DNA of 64,000 nt, from assembly GCA_030262725.1 (NCBI GenBank), contig JAJSZS010000007.1:1-64000 (forward strand), given 5' to 3'. Positions 53,948 to 63,000 of this stretch are shown here, piece after piece. The position numbers and the translations under genes are program-made. Within the stretch, counting starts at the first letter, position 1. Each line of letters starts with the position of its first letter. This DNA comes from Candidatus Desulfofervidus auxilii. GTDB lineage: Bacteria; Desulfobacterota; Desulfofervidia; Desulfofervidales; Desulfofervidaceae. The notes beneath the pieces were generated by a model. It was given only the letters and a program-made list of their open reading frames with translations. It had not been told where the DNA came from and searched no databases.

Positions 53948-55020
53948 TGCCTTGGTTTAGAGAAGAAGATAAAACTGAACCGGCAACGCCGAAAAGGCGA
54001 GAAGAAGCTCGCAGTAAAGGGCAAGTAGCTAGGAGTCAAGAAATCCCTTCAGCCTTTATCATTTTAGGAAGTACTTTAGTTCTTTATTTCTGTGGAAATT
54101 ATATGTGTCGTCAGTTGGTTTGTTTTAGTAAAGAGATTTTTATAGAAGCAGGTCGTTTCCCATTAAATGATGTAAATTTCCTTAAAATAAGCATTTTAAG
54201 TATAAAAACTATAAGTTATATAATGTGTCCATTATTTGTAACCTTGGTGATAATTGGTTTTTCAGGTAATTGTTTACAAACAGGTTTCCTTTTCACTACT
54301 TATCCAATCATTCCTGATATTTCCCGTATTAATCCTATAAATGGTATAAAACGTTTATTTTCAATGAGTTCTTTTATCGAATTAATTAAATCTTTATTTA
54401 AATTGTTACTTATAGGTTTTGTTACTTATAGGACTATTAAATCAGAATTACCTTATCTTTCTATGTTAAGTACTACTTCTTATTATGATGTATTTGTTTA
54501 TACAGCGAAAATAACATTAAAACTTTGTCTACAAGTAGGTTTAATTATGTGTATTTTAGCTATAGCAGATTATTGTTATCAAAGATATGAATATGAAGAA
54601 GGCTTAAAGATGACAAAACAGGAAGTAAAGGAAGAATATAAAGAAAGAGAAGGTGATCCAAAGATTAAGGCAAGATTAAGAAGTATGCAACGGCAGCTTG
54701 CTAGAAGACGTATGCTTCAGGAAGTACCTAAAGCTGATGTAGTTATTACTAACCCAACATTAATAGCTGTAGCACTCAAATATACCTATGGAGAGATGCC
54801 AGCACCTCAGGTAGTAGCTAAAGGAGCAGGATTTTTAGCAGAAAAAATAAAACAAATTGCTATAACACACAATATTATGATTGTAGAGAATAAATGGCTA
54901 GCGCAAATTCTTTATAGAACTGTAAATGTTGGTGATTTTATACCTCCTAAACTATATCAAGCAGTAGCTGAAGTTTTAGCATATGTCTATCAGATTAAAG
55001 GGAGGAGGATAGCAGTCTGA
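53947..55020 (+). CDS. flhB: Flagellar export protein FlhB
   Basis: A 357-residue export-gate protein that switches from hook to filament export after cutting itself. Four helices lie between 30 and 210, followed by the cytoplasmic domain with [20 protein letters not shown] and the self-cleavage site. That site reads Asn269-Pro-Thr-Leu, where the family normally has Asn-Pro-Thr-His. The rest ([38 protein letters not shown]) is standard. It starts at GTG 53947, sharing a base with the fliR stop. Confidence 0.96.
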   Translation: MPWFREEDKTEPATPKRREEARSKGQVARSQEIPSAFIILGSTLVLYFCGNYMCRQLVCFSKEIFIEAGRFPLNDVNFLKISILSIKTISYIMCPLFVTLVIIGFSGNCLQTGFLFTTYPIIPDISRINPINGIKRLFSMSSFIELIKSLFKLLLIGFVTYRTIKSELPYLSMLSTTSYYDVFVYTAKITLKLCLQVGLIMCILAIADYCYQRYEYEEGLKMTKQEVKEEYKEREGDPKIKARLRSMQRQLARRRMLQEVPKADVVITNPTLIAVALKYTYGEMPAPQVVAKGAGFLAEKIKQIAITHNIMIVENKWLAQILYRTVNVGDFIPPKLYQAVAEVLAYVYQIKGRRIAV

Positions 55021-57074
55021 TGTTAGAACAATTAAAACGAAGTGATCTTTTTGCCGCAATAGGGATTGTTGTTATTTTGATGGTGATGATCATCCCTATA
55101 CCTCCTTTCTTAATGGATATTTTACTTACTTTTAGCATTAGTTTTTCCCTTATTATTTTGCTTGTAGCTATGTATATTTTAAAACCTTTAGAATTTTCAG
55201 TATTTCCTTCTATTCTTCTTGTAGCTACTCTATTTCGACTTTCTCTTAATATTGCCTCTACTCGCCTAATTTTACTTCATGGAAATGAAGGACCAACAGC
55301 AGCTGGACAGGTAATACGTGCCTTTGGCCAATTTGTGGTAGGCGGAAATTATGTTGTTGGATTTATAGTATTTCTCATCCTTGTAGTTATTAACTTTGTA
55401 GTAATTACCAAAGGTGCAGGTCGTATCGCAGAAGTAGCTGCCCGTTTCACACTTGATGCTATGCCTGGAAAGCAAATGAGTATTGATGCGGATTTAAATA
55501 GTGGTCTTATTGATGAAGCTGAAGCAAGAAGACGGCGAGAATTAATTTCAAAAGAAGCGGATTTTTATGGTGCTATGGATGGAGCAAGCAAGTTTGTAAG
55601 AGGTGATGCTATTGCTGGCATTATTATTACTCTCATCAATATTGTTGGAGGACTAATTATTGGTGTCCTTCAACAGGGGATGTCTTTATCTAAGGCAGCT
55701 AAGACTTACACTATTTTAACTGTTGGTGATGGTCTTGTAAGTCAAATACCAGCCCTTATTGTCTCTACAGCTGCTGGCATTATTGTTTCTAGAGCTGCTT
55801 CTGAATCTAACCTTGGTCAAGATATGGCTAAGCAATTATTTAACTATCCTAGAGCAGTATTTACTGCTGCTTTTATTGTCTTTTGCTTTGGCTTTTTGCC
55901 TGGTTTGCCTCATATTCCTTTTTTGCTTCTTGGACTTGCAATTGGTGGTTTAGGTTATGTGGTAATGCAAGCACAGCAAAGAATAGAAGAAGAGACTATG
56001 GCTGAAGTACCTCTGGAGGAAGAAGAAGAAATAACAGAAGTGCCTCCTTTAGATCCTATTGGACTTGAAATTGGTTATCGCTTAATTCGTTTAGTAGACA
56101 CATCTCAGGGAGGTGATTTATTAGAGAGAATAAAACTTTTGAGAAAAAAATACGCACAGGAAATGGGCTTTATTTTACCCCCTGTGCGGATAAGAGACAA
56201 TCTTCAATTATCTCCTAATGCTTATTCAATCCTTATTAAAGGAATAGAAATAGCTAAAGGAGAGTTAATGATGGGTTACCATTTAGCCATTAATCCAGGA
56301 AATGTAAAAGGGAAAATAGAGGGTATTGAGACTAAAGAGCCAGTTTTTGGACTTCCTGCCCTTTGGATACCAGAAAAGGAGGTTAAAAAAGCTCAAGCCC
56401 TAGGTTATACAGTTGTTGATCCCACAACAGTACTTATTACTCATTTTACTGAAGTAATCAAAAGACATTGTTATGAGCTTCTTGATAGACAAGAAGTGCA
56501 AGCACTATTGGATAGTTTGCGAAAGACACATCCTAAAGTAGTGGATGATCTTATTCCAAATGTATTAAGCCTTGGTATTGTGCAGAAAGTGCTTCAGAAT
56601 CTTTTACGCGAACAAGTGCCTATTAGAGATTTAGTAACCATTTTAGAGACTTTAGCTGATTATGCACCAATGACAAAGGATCCAGAAGTTCTTACAGAAT
56701 ATGTAAGAGAAAGATTGGGTCGCTATATTGTAAAACAATATCAAACAGAAGATGGCACACTTCCTGCTATTATGCTTGATCAGGAAGTGGAAGATCTTAT
56801 TAAAAAGGGTATTGAACAAGCAGAATTTAAATCATATCCAGTGTTGGAGCCTCAAGTGCTTAATAAACTTACTGCCCAATTAAATAAAGCCATTTCTCAA
56901 TTAACAACTCAAGGATATTTGCCCGTAATTTTATGTTCTACTAATGTGCGCAGATATTTTAAAAGACTATTTGAAAGAATAATGCCACAATTAATAGTGC
57001 TTTCATATAACGAAATACCGAGCAATATCAAAATAAAGTCCCTAGGAGTAGTGAGGTTAGGAGATGAAGATTAA
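55020..57074 (+). CDS. flhA: Flagellar export protein FlhA
   Basis: A 684-residue export-gate protein with eight helices in the first 310 residues. It has the FHIPEP-type cytoplasmic loop TLDAMPGKQMSIDADLNSGL, then EAEARRRRELISKEADFYGA and MDGASKFVRGDAIAGIII. The large cytoplasmic domain follows. No truncation or unusual feature. The start overlaps the flhB stop. Confidence 0.97.
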   Translation: MLEQLKRSDLFAAIGIVVILMVMIIPIPPFLMDILLTFSISFSLIILLVAMYILKPLEFSVFPSILLVATLFRLSLNIASTRLILLHGNEGPTAAGQVIRAFGQFVVGGNYVVGFIVFLILVVINFVVITKGAGRIAEVAARFTLDAMPGKQMSIDADLNSGLIDEAEARRRRELISKEADFYGAMDGASKFVRGDAIAGIIITLINIVGGLIIGVLQQGMSLSKAAKTYTILTVGDGLVSQIPALIVSTAAGIIVSRAASESNLGQDMAKQLFNYPRAVFTAAFIVFCFGFLPGLPHIPFLLLGLAIGGLGYVVMQAQQRIEEETMAEVPLEEEEEITEVPPLDPIGLEIGYRLIRLVDTSQGGDLLERIKLLRKKYAQEMGFILPPVRIRDNLQLSPNAYSILIKGIEIAKGELMMGYHLAINPGNVKGKIEGIETKEPVFGLPALWIPEKEVKKAQALGYTVVDPTTVLITHFTEVIKRHCYELLDRQEVQALLDSLRKTHPKVVDDLIPNVLSLGIVQKVLQNLLREQVPIRDLVTILETLADYAPMTKDPEVLTEYVRERLGRYIVKQYQTEDGTLPAIMLDQEVEDLIKKGIEQAEFKSYPVLEPQVLNKLTAQLNKAISQLTTQGYLPVILCSTNVRRYFKRLFERIMPQLIVLSYNEIPSNIKIKSLGVVRLGDED

Positions 57075-58200
57075 ACGTTTTGAAGCACAAACTGTTCAAG
57101 AGGCAATAAAGCAAATAAAAGAAACATTAGGTCCTGATGCTGTAATTCTTTCTATTAAAGAAATCAAGAGAGGAAAGGGTATTTTAGGTTTTTTACATAA
57201 AGGAGTGGAAGTAACAGCTGCTATAGATATGCCTGTAGAGCATTCTGAAAGTCCTGTTGAAGAAAAATTTGAAAAGATAGAGTCTTTTTCTAATTTAGTT
57301 CGAGTAATGGAGGAACTTAAATTAGAGATAAAAGAGCTTAAAGATTACATTCAAACATTTATGCCAAGTCCTACAGAAGCTAGTACAGAAATTTTTAATC
57401 TTTGCCAACAAATGAGAATGAATGGTTTAGCAGCGGAGATTGCCTTAAAGTTAATTGAAGGATTTAAAGAAGGATTTTTAGATACAATTGATGAAAATAT
57501 GAACATTCAAGAATTTCTTAGTTATTTGTTAAGTAGTTTAGTTAAAATTTTACCACCATTAGAGGATATAAAAGATGAGCAAAAAATTGCTGTTTTTGTA
57601 GGTCCTACAGGTACAGGTAAAACTACCACATTAGCTAAGATTGCAGGAAATTTAGTTAAAGTAGGTAAAAATGTAGGTATTATTACATTAGATCCTCGAA
57701 AATTTGCTTTAGAACAGCTTAACTTTTATGCCAATAACTGGGGAATACCAATAGAAAAGGTAAAATCACCAAAAGGACTAATAAAGGCAATTAGACGTTA
57801 TGTAGAAAAGGATGTGATTTTTATAGATACTTGTGGTTGTAGCCCTAACAATGAATTTCAGATTAAAGACCTTGGTCGCTATTTACATCAATTGTCAAAA
57901 CCATTGTTAATTTATCTAGTCTTAAGTGTGACAACAAAAGAAGAGATACTTTTAAAAACAGCAAAACAATTTGATTTTCTTTCTATTTCTAGCCTTCTTT
58001 TTACCAAACTAGATGAAGGAGATGCACATGGCACTATTTTCAATCAGATGATTTATACAGGTAAACCGTTGTCTTATTTAACTACAGGGCAACGGGTGCC
58101 TGAGGATATAGAGATAGCCACCCCTGAACGGGTGATTGATTTAGTTATCAATAACTTAAGAGGTGATAGCGATGTTGAGAGAAACGCTCAGATATCGTGA
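57064..58200 (+). CDS. flhF: Flagellar SRP-type GTPase FlhF, altered nucleotide motifs
   Basis: A 378-residue FlhF, which places polar flagella. The N-terminal B domain begins MKIKRFEAQTVQEAIKQIK with LGPDAVILSIKEIKRGKGI. The NG domain has an intact P-loop (VGPTGTGKTTTLAKIA, about 177-192) and a normal TKLDE (G4). Two other motifs differ from the SRP GTPase norm: the DTYR(I/A)-A region reads LDPRKFALEQL, and the switch II DTAGR reads DTCGCSPNN (about 254-262). GTP hydrolysis may be lost or changed. It overlaps flhA by 11 bases. Confidence 0.93.
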   Translation: MKIKRFEAQTVQEAIKQIKETLGPDAVILSIKEIKRGKGILGFLHKGVEVTAAIDMPVEHSESPVEEKFEKIESFSNLVRVMEELKLEIKELKDYIQTFMPSPTEASTEIFNLCQQMRMNGLAAEIALKLIEGFKEGFLDTIDENMNIQEFLSYLLSSLVKILPPLEDIKDEQKIAVFVGPTGTGKTTTLAKIAGNLVKVGKNVGIITLDPRKFALEQLNFYANNWGIPIEKVKSPKGLIKAIRRYVEKDVIFIDTCGCSPNNEFQIKDLGRYLHQLSKPLLIYLVLSVTTKEEILLKTAKQFDFLSISSLLFTKLDEGDAHGTIFNQMIYTGKPLSYLTTGQRVPEDIEIATPERVIDLVINNLRGDSDVERNAQIS

Positions 58201-59059
58201 GAAAATGCCAAATGCTGCGTATTATGCAGGTAATAGGTATAAAATTAAAGCTCCTCAGGCCCGAGTTATATCTATTACTAGTGGTAAAGGAGGGGTAGGT
58301 AAGACAAATGTAGTAGCTAATCTTGCCTATGTCTTAAGCCAAATAGGGAAAAAGGTTTTAGTAGTAGATGCGGATTTGGGGTTAGCAAATATAGATATCC
58401 TTTTAGGTCTTACTCCTAAATATAACCTCCAACATGTGATTTTGGGAGAGAAAAGACTAAGTGAGGTCATTATTTCTGGCCCAGGTGGTGTACGAATTCT
58501 TCCAGCTAGTTCTGGTGTAGAAGAACTTGCTGCACTTAATTCTGAACAGAAAAAAAGGCTAATAGTAGAATTTTCTTTTTTAGATGATAATTATGATTTT
58601 CTTCTTATTGATACAGCTGCAGGAATTTCACCAAATGTTATTTACTTTAACTTAGCTGCTTCAGAGATTGTTATTTTAGTTGAGCCAGATCCTACTTCAT
58701 TTACTGATTCTTATGCAATGATAAAAGTGCTTTCAGTAAAATATGGTGTGGATTATTTTAAAATTCTTTTAAATAATGTAACTTCTGAGAATGAAGCAAA
58801 AGAAATTTTTGAAAAACTTCATCTAGTTACAGATAAATTCTTGCAAGTTCGTTTAGAATATCTCGGCTATATCTTTCATGACAAAAAACTACGTGAGGCA
58901 GTAAGGATGCAACGTGCTGTTGTTGAAATTTTTCCTTATGCTAAATCAAGCCAGTGTTTTCATCAAATTGTTAAAGCCCTTTGTGATGAGCCAACAAATC
59001 TAGGTGGGAATAGTGTTAACCGATTTATAAACCGTTTATTAGGGAGGGATTATCTATGA
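58172..59059 (+). CDS. flhG: FlhG/FleN (MinD-like) flagellar number regulator
   Basis: A 295-residue ParA/MinD-type ATPase that limits flagellar number with FlhF. The deviant Walker A is SITSGKGGVGKTNVVANLA, with VLVVDADLGLANIDILLG and LLIDTAAGI as the other ATPase motifs. A basic C-terminal membrane-binding segment (NRFINRLLGRDYL) is present. The N-terminus (MLRETLRYREKMPN) lacks the DQAxxLR helix that stimulates FlhF in other species. ATG 58172 has AGAGGTG upstream and overlaps flhF by 29 bases; a GTG at 58163 is possible. Confidence 0.93.
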   Translation: MLRETLRYREKMPNAAYYAGNRYKIKAPQARVISITSGKGGVGKTNVVANLAYVLSQIGKKVLVVDADLGLANIDILLGLTPKYNLQHVILGEKRLSEVIISGPGGVRILPASSGVEELAALNSEQKKRLIVEFSFLDDNYDFLLIDTAAGISPNVIYFNLAASEIVILVEPDPTSFTDSYAMIKVLSVKYGVDYFKILLNNVTSENEAKEIFEKLHLVTDKFLQVRLEYLGYIFHDKKLREAVRMQRAVVEIFPYAKSSQCFHQIVKALCDEPTNLGGNSVNRFINRLLGRDYL

Positions 59060-59814
59060 AACCACTGGCTGAACGAATTACTGATGTAAATAAAGAGAAA
59101 GAAACAATACGAACTCAAATGATTCTTCAGTATCTTCCATTAGTGAAATACACTTTAGAAAGGATGAGTCTTTTTATTCCGCCTACAGTGGATAAAGAAG
59201 ACCTTATAGAAGCTGGTATTCTTGGATTAATTGATGCAGTTGAAAAGTTTGATCCTACAAAAAAATGCGATTTTAGTACTTATGCAAAATTTCGGATTAG
59301 AGGTGCTATTTTAGATGAACTTCGAAATTTAGATTGGATGCCAAAGTCATTAAGGCAAAAGGCTAGACGATTAGAAGAGATTTATCTGCGTCTGGAGCAA
59401 AAATTAGGTCGCCCTCCATCAGATGAAGATGTGGCTATGACATTGGGTATTAGTGAGGAAGAATATCAACAATTAATTCAAAAATTAAAAGGCATTAGTA
59501 TAGTCTATTTAGAGGATCTTCTTAATAATGCAGAATTAGAACGGGGTAATATTTCTGATATTGTAGTAGATCAAAATGCTGAATCAGCTATTGAATTTAT
59601 CTATTCTAAAGAGCTTGTATCTATTTTAAGTCAGGCCATAGCAGAATTGCCAGAAAGAGAAAGACTTGTAATTTCTCTTTATTACTACAATGGTCTTACT
59701 TTAAGGGAAATTGGTGAAGTTATAGGGGTGGCTAAATCTACTGTATGTGAATTACAAACAAAAGCTTTAATTCGTTTACGAGCTAAATTAAGACATAAAC
59801 TAAAGGAGAGATAA
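59056..59814 (+). CDS. fliA: Flagellar sigma factor sigma-28 (FliA)
   Basis: A 252-residue sigma-28/WhiG-type factor. Region 2 has YLPLVKYTLERMS, EAGILGLIDAVEKFDPTKKC and TYAKFRIRGAILDELR; region 3 has LGRPPSDEDVAMTLGISEEE; region 4 has LPERERLVISLYYYNGLTL and GVAKSTVCELQTKAL. It would drive late flagellar genes. It overlaps flhG by 4 bases. Confidence 0.97.
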   Translation: MKPLAERITDVNKEKETIRTQMILQYLPLVKYTLERMSLFIPPTVDKEDLIEAGILGLIDAVEKFDPTKKCDFSTYAKFRIRGAILDELRNLDWMPKSLRQKARRLEEIYLRLEQKLGRPPSDEDVAMTLGISEEEYQQLIQKLKGISIVYLEDLLNNAELERGNISDIVVDQNAESAIEFIYSKELVSILSQAIAELPERERLVISLYYYNGLTLREIGEVIGVAKSTVCELQTKALIRLRAKLRHKLKER

Positions 59815-60087
59815 ATGAAGTTAATAGAATTAAACCAAATTATATCAAATACTCCTTTAGTAGAAAAAACACAACAAAGCCATCAAAAAATGGATGAAGA
59901 AGCTAAAAAAATGTTTTTTCTCAATTTGCATAAAGAATTAATGCGTAAAGATAAACAAATTTCTAAACCTCCTGAGACAAAAGAAGCAAGGTTAGAAGAG
60001 AAAAAAGAAAAGACAAAGGAAGAGAGAAAAAAAAGAGAAAAGAAAGGGAAATCTAAAACAGAAGGAGGTCTTGATATTAAGGTATAG
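59815..60087 (+). CDS. Small hypothetical protein between fliA and flgB
   Basis: A 90-residue hydrophilic protein I do not recognise. The first 45 residues look helical (MKLIELNQIISNTPLVEK, DEEAKKMFFLNLHKEL). The second half is a low-complexity Lys/Glu tail (LEEKKEKTKEERKKREKKG). AAAGGAG precedes the ATG, and the stop is 9 bases before flgB, so it is translated in the operon. Small genes at this place occur in other sulfate reducers, from memory; no function is known to me. Confidence 0.65.
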   Translation: MKLIELNQIISNTPLVEKTQQSHQKMDEEAKKMFFLNLHKELMRKDKQISKPPETKEARLEEKKEKTKEERKKREKKGKSKTEGGLDIKV

Positions 60088-60096
60088 GAGGTAAAC

Positions 60097-60504
60097 ATGG
60101 AGTTATTTGGTGGTGCTTTTAAAAACATGGAAAAAGTTTTAGATTTTTATGCTTTAAGACACAATTTATTGAGTGCTAATATTGCAAATGCTGAAACACC
60201 TAATTATCGAGCTTTTGATCTTGTATTTAAAGAACAGTTAAAAAAGGTTTTTTCTGATAAAAACTTACCTTTATTGCTTACTAATAGTCGCCATATTTCA
60301 TCAAAACCAAAGGATATTTATGAAATAAAACCTGTTTTAGTTGCTACTTCTCCTCTTACTTTAGGTCTTGATGGAAACTTTGTAGATATTGATTATCAGA
60401 TGTCTCAACTCGCTCAAAACACTTTAGAATATCAAGCATTAGTGCAAATGTTAATAAGGAAAATTGCAATTTTGAGATATGCCATTAATGAAGGAAGGAG
60501 GTAA
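60097..60504 (+). CDS. flgB: Flagellar rod protein FlgB
   Basis: A 135-residue proximal rod protein. The N-terminus has the rod/hook motif RHNLLSANIANAETPNYRA, then FVDIDYQMSQLAQNTLEYQA near the end. AGGAGG precedes ATG 60097. It sits with flgC at the end of the operon rather than beside fliE. Confidence 0.95.
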   Translation: MELFGGAFKNMEKVLDFYALRHNLLSANIANAETPNYRAFDLVFKEQLKKVFSDKNLPLLLTNSRHISSKPKDIYEIKPVLVATSPLTLGLDGNFVDIDYQMSQLAQNTLEYQALVQMLIRKIAILRYAINEGRR

Positions 60505-60506
60505 GT

Positions 60507-60950
60507 ATGGATCCTTTTTTAGCTTTTAAAATTGGTGCAACTGGTTTAGCTGTACAAAGATTGCGTATAAACCTTATTGCAAGCAACATAGCTAATATAG
60601 AAACAACTCGCACTCTTAAAGGCACACCTTATCGGCGTAAGGATCTAGTTGTTATGGCAATGCCTGTTATACGTCCAGCAAATTCTAATAATCCTTTTGA
60701 AGAGAAATTAATCAGAGCACTTAAAGCAGTAATACCTGTAGAAGTAGTGGAAGATTCAAGACCCTTTAAATTAGTTTACAAACCAAGCCATCCTGATGCT
60801 GATGATAAAGGTTATGTAAGATTGCCAAATGTTAATCCTATTGAGGAAATGGTGAATATGATTTCAGCATTAAGAGCTTATGAAGCAAATATTACAGTAA
60901 TTAACAATACCAAAATGATGATGATAAAAGCATTAGAAATAGGTCGTTAG
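60507..60950 (+). CDS. flgC: Flagellar rod protein FlgC
   Basis: A 147-residue rod protein with AVQRLRINLIASNIANIETT near the start, then YRRKDLVVMA and the C-terminal NPIEEMVNMISALRAYEANI. The family N- and C-terminal coiled-coil segments are intact. GGAGG precedes ATG 60507. Confidence 0.95.
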   Translation: MDPFLAFKIGATGLAVQRLRINLIASNIANIETTRTLKGTPYRRKDLVVMAMPVIRPANSNNPFEEKLIRALKAVIPVEVVEDSRPFKLVYKPSHPDADDKGYVRLPNVNPIEEMVNMISALRAYEANITVINNTKMMMIKALEIGR

Positions 60951-60958
60951 GAGTAATG

Positions 60959-62308
60959 ATGATAAAGAGTGATTTAATAATAGAATCATTTAATAAAAAA
61001 TTTATTAATCTGAATTTGAAATCTTTTATACAAAATGGGGCTGATTTTGGTGAGCTTTTACAGTTATTAATGCAGTTAATTTCTGATGTTAAACCTATTT
61101 TGAATGAAGATAAAAATGTTTCTCTTTCAATTTCTTCAAAGGAATTTCCAAAAAAATTAATAAATCTTAAGGAACCATTAAAAGGAGAAGAAATAGTAAA
61201 AAATGAATATTTGGAAGAACCATTAGAAAAACTATCAAAAGACAAAGGTATTTATCCAGATTTAATGATTATTGTTGAAACTGGAAGAAATCAAGAAAAG
61301 AAAACACTATTTTTTACAAATCCAGAATTAAAAGAAAAAAATTGTTCTAAGTTTTGTCTTTTTCAAATAAAAGATGAGTTTGAAAAAAAGATTGAATATA
61401 AAAAATCTTTAGAAAAAACTATAAAAATTGATTTTGCTCCAAAAGAAATTAATATTGAAGAGGAAAAATTATTTATGTTTAAACAAGTAGAAAAAAATAT
61501 TGATTATAAAAAAGCATTCCAAAATGGAAAAAGATACACTTCATCTAAATCTTTTGAAAATCTTCCTCAAAATAAAGTTATAATTCACAACACAATACAT
61601 TGTTTAAAGCAACCAAAATTAAAAATAAAACAAGAAAATATTTATCCTATAAATTTGGAGAATCAAACTGTAACTATAAATGAAAAGGAAAATATTGAAA
61701 AAAACACAATAAAACTAATTTTTCCCCAATTGGAGATAGAAGAAATGCCTAAAAAATTAAAAGAAGTTTCAAAATTAAAGATAGATGAAAATAAAGAGCA
61801 AAAATCTGTTATTGGCAATCTCTTTAACACTGACATAAAGAAAGAAGTTGAAAAATTGCAGATTTTGAAAATGAATAGACCACTTATTAAAATTGATCAG
61901 GATGCAATTATTGAACAAATTGTAAAAAAAATAGAGGTTCAATTTCAAAATGGGAAGCAAGAAATTATACTAGATTTGAAACCAGAGGTATTAGGAAAAC
62001 TTAAAATTCATATAAGTATAGATAAGGGCACTCTTAAGGTGCACTTTTTTACTAACACATACATAGTGAAAGAAGTGATAGAAAAAGGACTAGAGATGCT
62101 TAAACAGAGCTTTGGACAACAAGGATTTTTAATAAGTGAGTTTAATGTTTCTTTAGCTAATGAACATTCTGAATTTTATATGCCTAGAAATGGAAGACAA
62201 TTGCCTCAAACTTATAAAAAAGAGAAAAGAGAAAAAGTTGAAATAATAAAACCAAAAATTTCAAAAAATCTTTCAATTAACTCAAAAAGTATAGATTTTT
62301 GGGCTTAA
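60959..62308 (+). CDS. fliK: Flagellar hook-length control protein FliK
   Basis: A 449-residue protein between flgC and flgD, the usual fliK place. The first 300 residues are low in complexity and rich in Lys, Glu, Asn and Ile, as expected for the flexible ruler. The C-terminal Flg_hook domain (about 320-400) has QEIILDLKPEVLGKLKIHI, then GTLKVHFFTNTYIVKEVI and LEMLKQSFGQQGF. Two ATGs are possible (60956, 60959); the second has better SD spacing. Confidence 0.88.
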   Translation: MIKSDLIIESFNKKFINLNLKSFIQNGADFGELLQLLMQLISDVKPILNEDKNVSLSISSKEFPKKLINLKEPLKGEEIVKNEYLEEPLEKLSKDKGIYPDLMIIVETGRNQEKKTLFFTNPELKEKNCSKFCLFQIKDEFEKKIEYKKSLEKTIKIDFAPKEINIEEEKLFMFKQVEKNIDYKKAFQNGKRYTSSKSFENLPQNKVIIHNTIHCLKQPKLKIKQENIYPINLENQTVTINEKENIEKNTIKLIFPQLEIEEMPKKLKEVSKLKIDENKEQKSVIGNLFNTDIKKEVEKLQILKMNRPLIKIDQDAIIEQIVKKIEVQFQNGKQEIILDLKPEVLGKLKIHISIDKGTLKVHFFTNTYIVKEVIEKGLEMLKQSFGQQGFLISEFNVSLANEHSEFYMPRNGRQLPQTYKKEKREKVEIIKPKISKNLSINSKSIDFWA

Positions 62309-62320
62309 AGGAGGTAAAAA

Positions 62321-62980
62321 ATGCAAGTAAACAGTATTTATACCCCACAAAGGACTTCTGAAGATAAAATAAAAAACCCTAATACATTAGATGAAAATGA
62401 TTTTTACCAAATTTTAATTACTCAATTACAAAATCAGGATCCACTTGATCCACTTAAACCAGATGAATATGTTGCTCAACTGACTCAGTTTGCCCAATTA
62501 GAAGCAGTAAATGATGTAAAGCATATGTTTGAAAATCTTATGCTTTATCAAACTTCTATAAATAATCTACTTGCTTTAAACCTTCTAGGAAAGGAAGTTA
62601 AAGCAGAAGGCGATATTATTCATTTAGAAAAAGATAAAGATGCTACGATTCATTATCAACTTCTTGATGATGCACAAAAAGTTTCCATTCATATTTATAA
62701 TGAAGACGGAAAACTTGTTCGAACTATAGAAGTGGGTGCTCAATCAAAGGGAGAACAAAGTATTATTTGGGATGGTAGAGATGATAAAGGTCATCATTTA
62801 CCTTCAGGTGATTATACATTTTCTGTAACAGCTATAAAAGATGGTCTTTCTGTTGGTGTTAATACATATATGTTAGGGCCTGTAACAAAAGTAGAATTTG
62901 ATAATAATAAACTTTATTTAACTATTGGTGAAAGTAAACATCTTGTAAATTTAGAAGACATTATAGAAATTAAACAATAA
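62321..62980 (+). CDS. flgD: Flagellar hook cap protein FlgD
   Basis: A 219-residue hook scaffold protein: DFYQILITQLQNQDPLDPLK and the FAQLEAVNDV segment at the N-terminus, then a tudor-like and an FnIII-like domain with IWDGRDDKGHHLPSGDYTF. It has a standard length and lies in place before flgE. Confidence 0.95.
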   Translation: MQVNSIYTPQRTSEDKIKNPNTLDENDFYQILITQLQNQDPLDPLKPDEYVAQLTQFAQLEAVNDVKHMFENLMLYQTSINNLLALNLLGKEVKAEGDIIHLEKDKDATIHYQLLDDAQKVSIHIYNEDGKLVRTIEVGAQSKGEQSIIWDGRDDKGHHLPSGDYTFSVTAIKDGLSVGVNTYMLGPVTKVEFDNNKLYLTIGESKHLVNLEDIIEIKQ

Positions 62981-63000
62981 ATGAAAGGAGGTGTTAGAAG

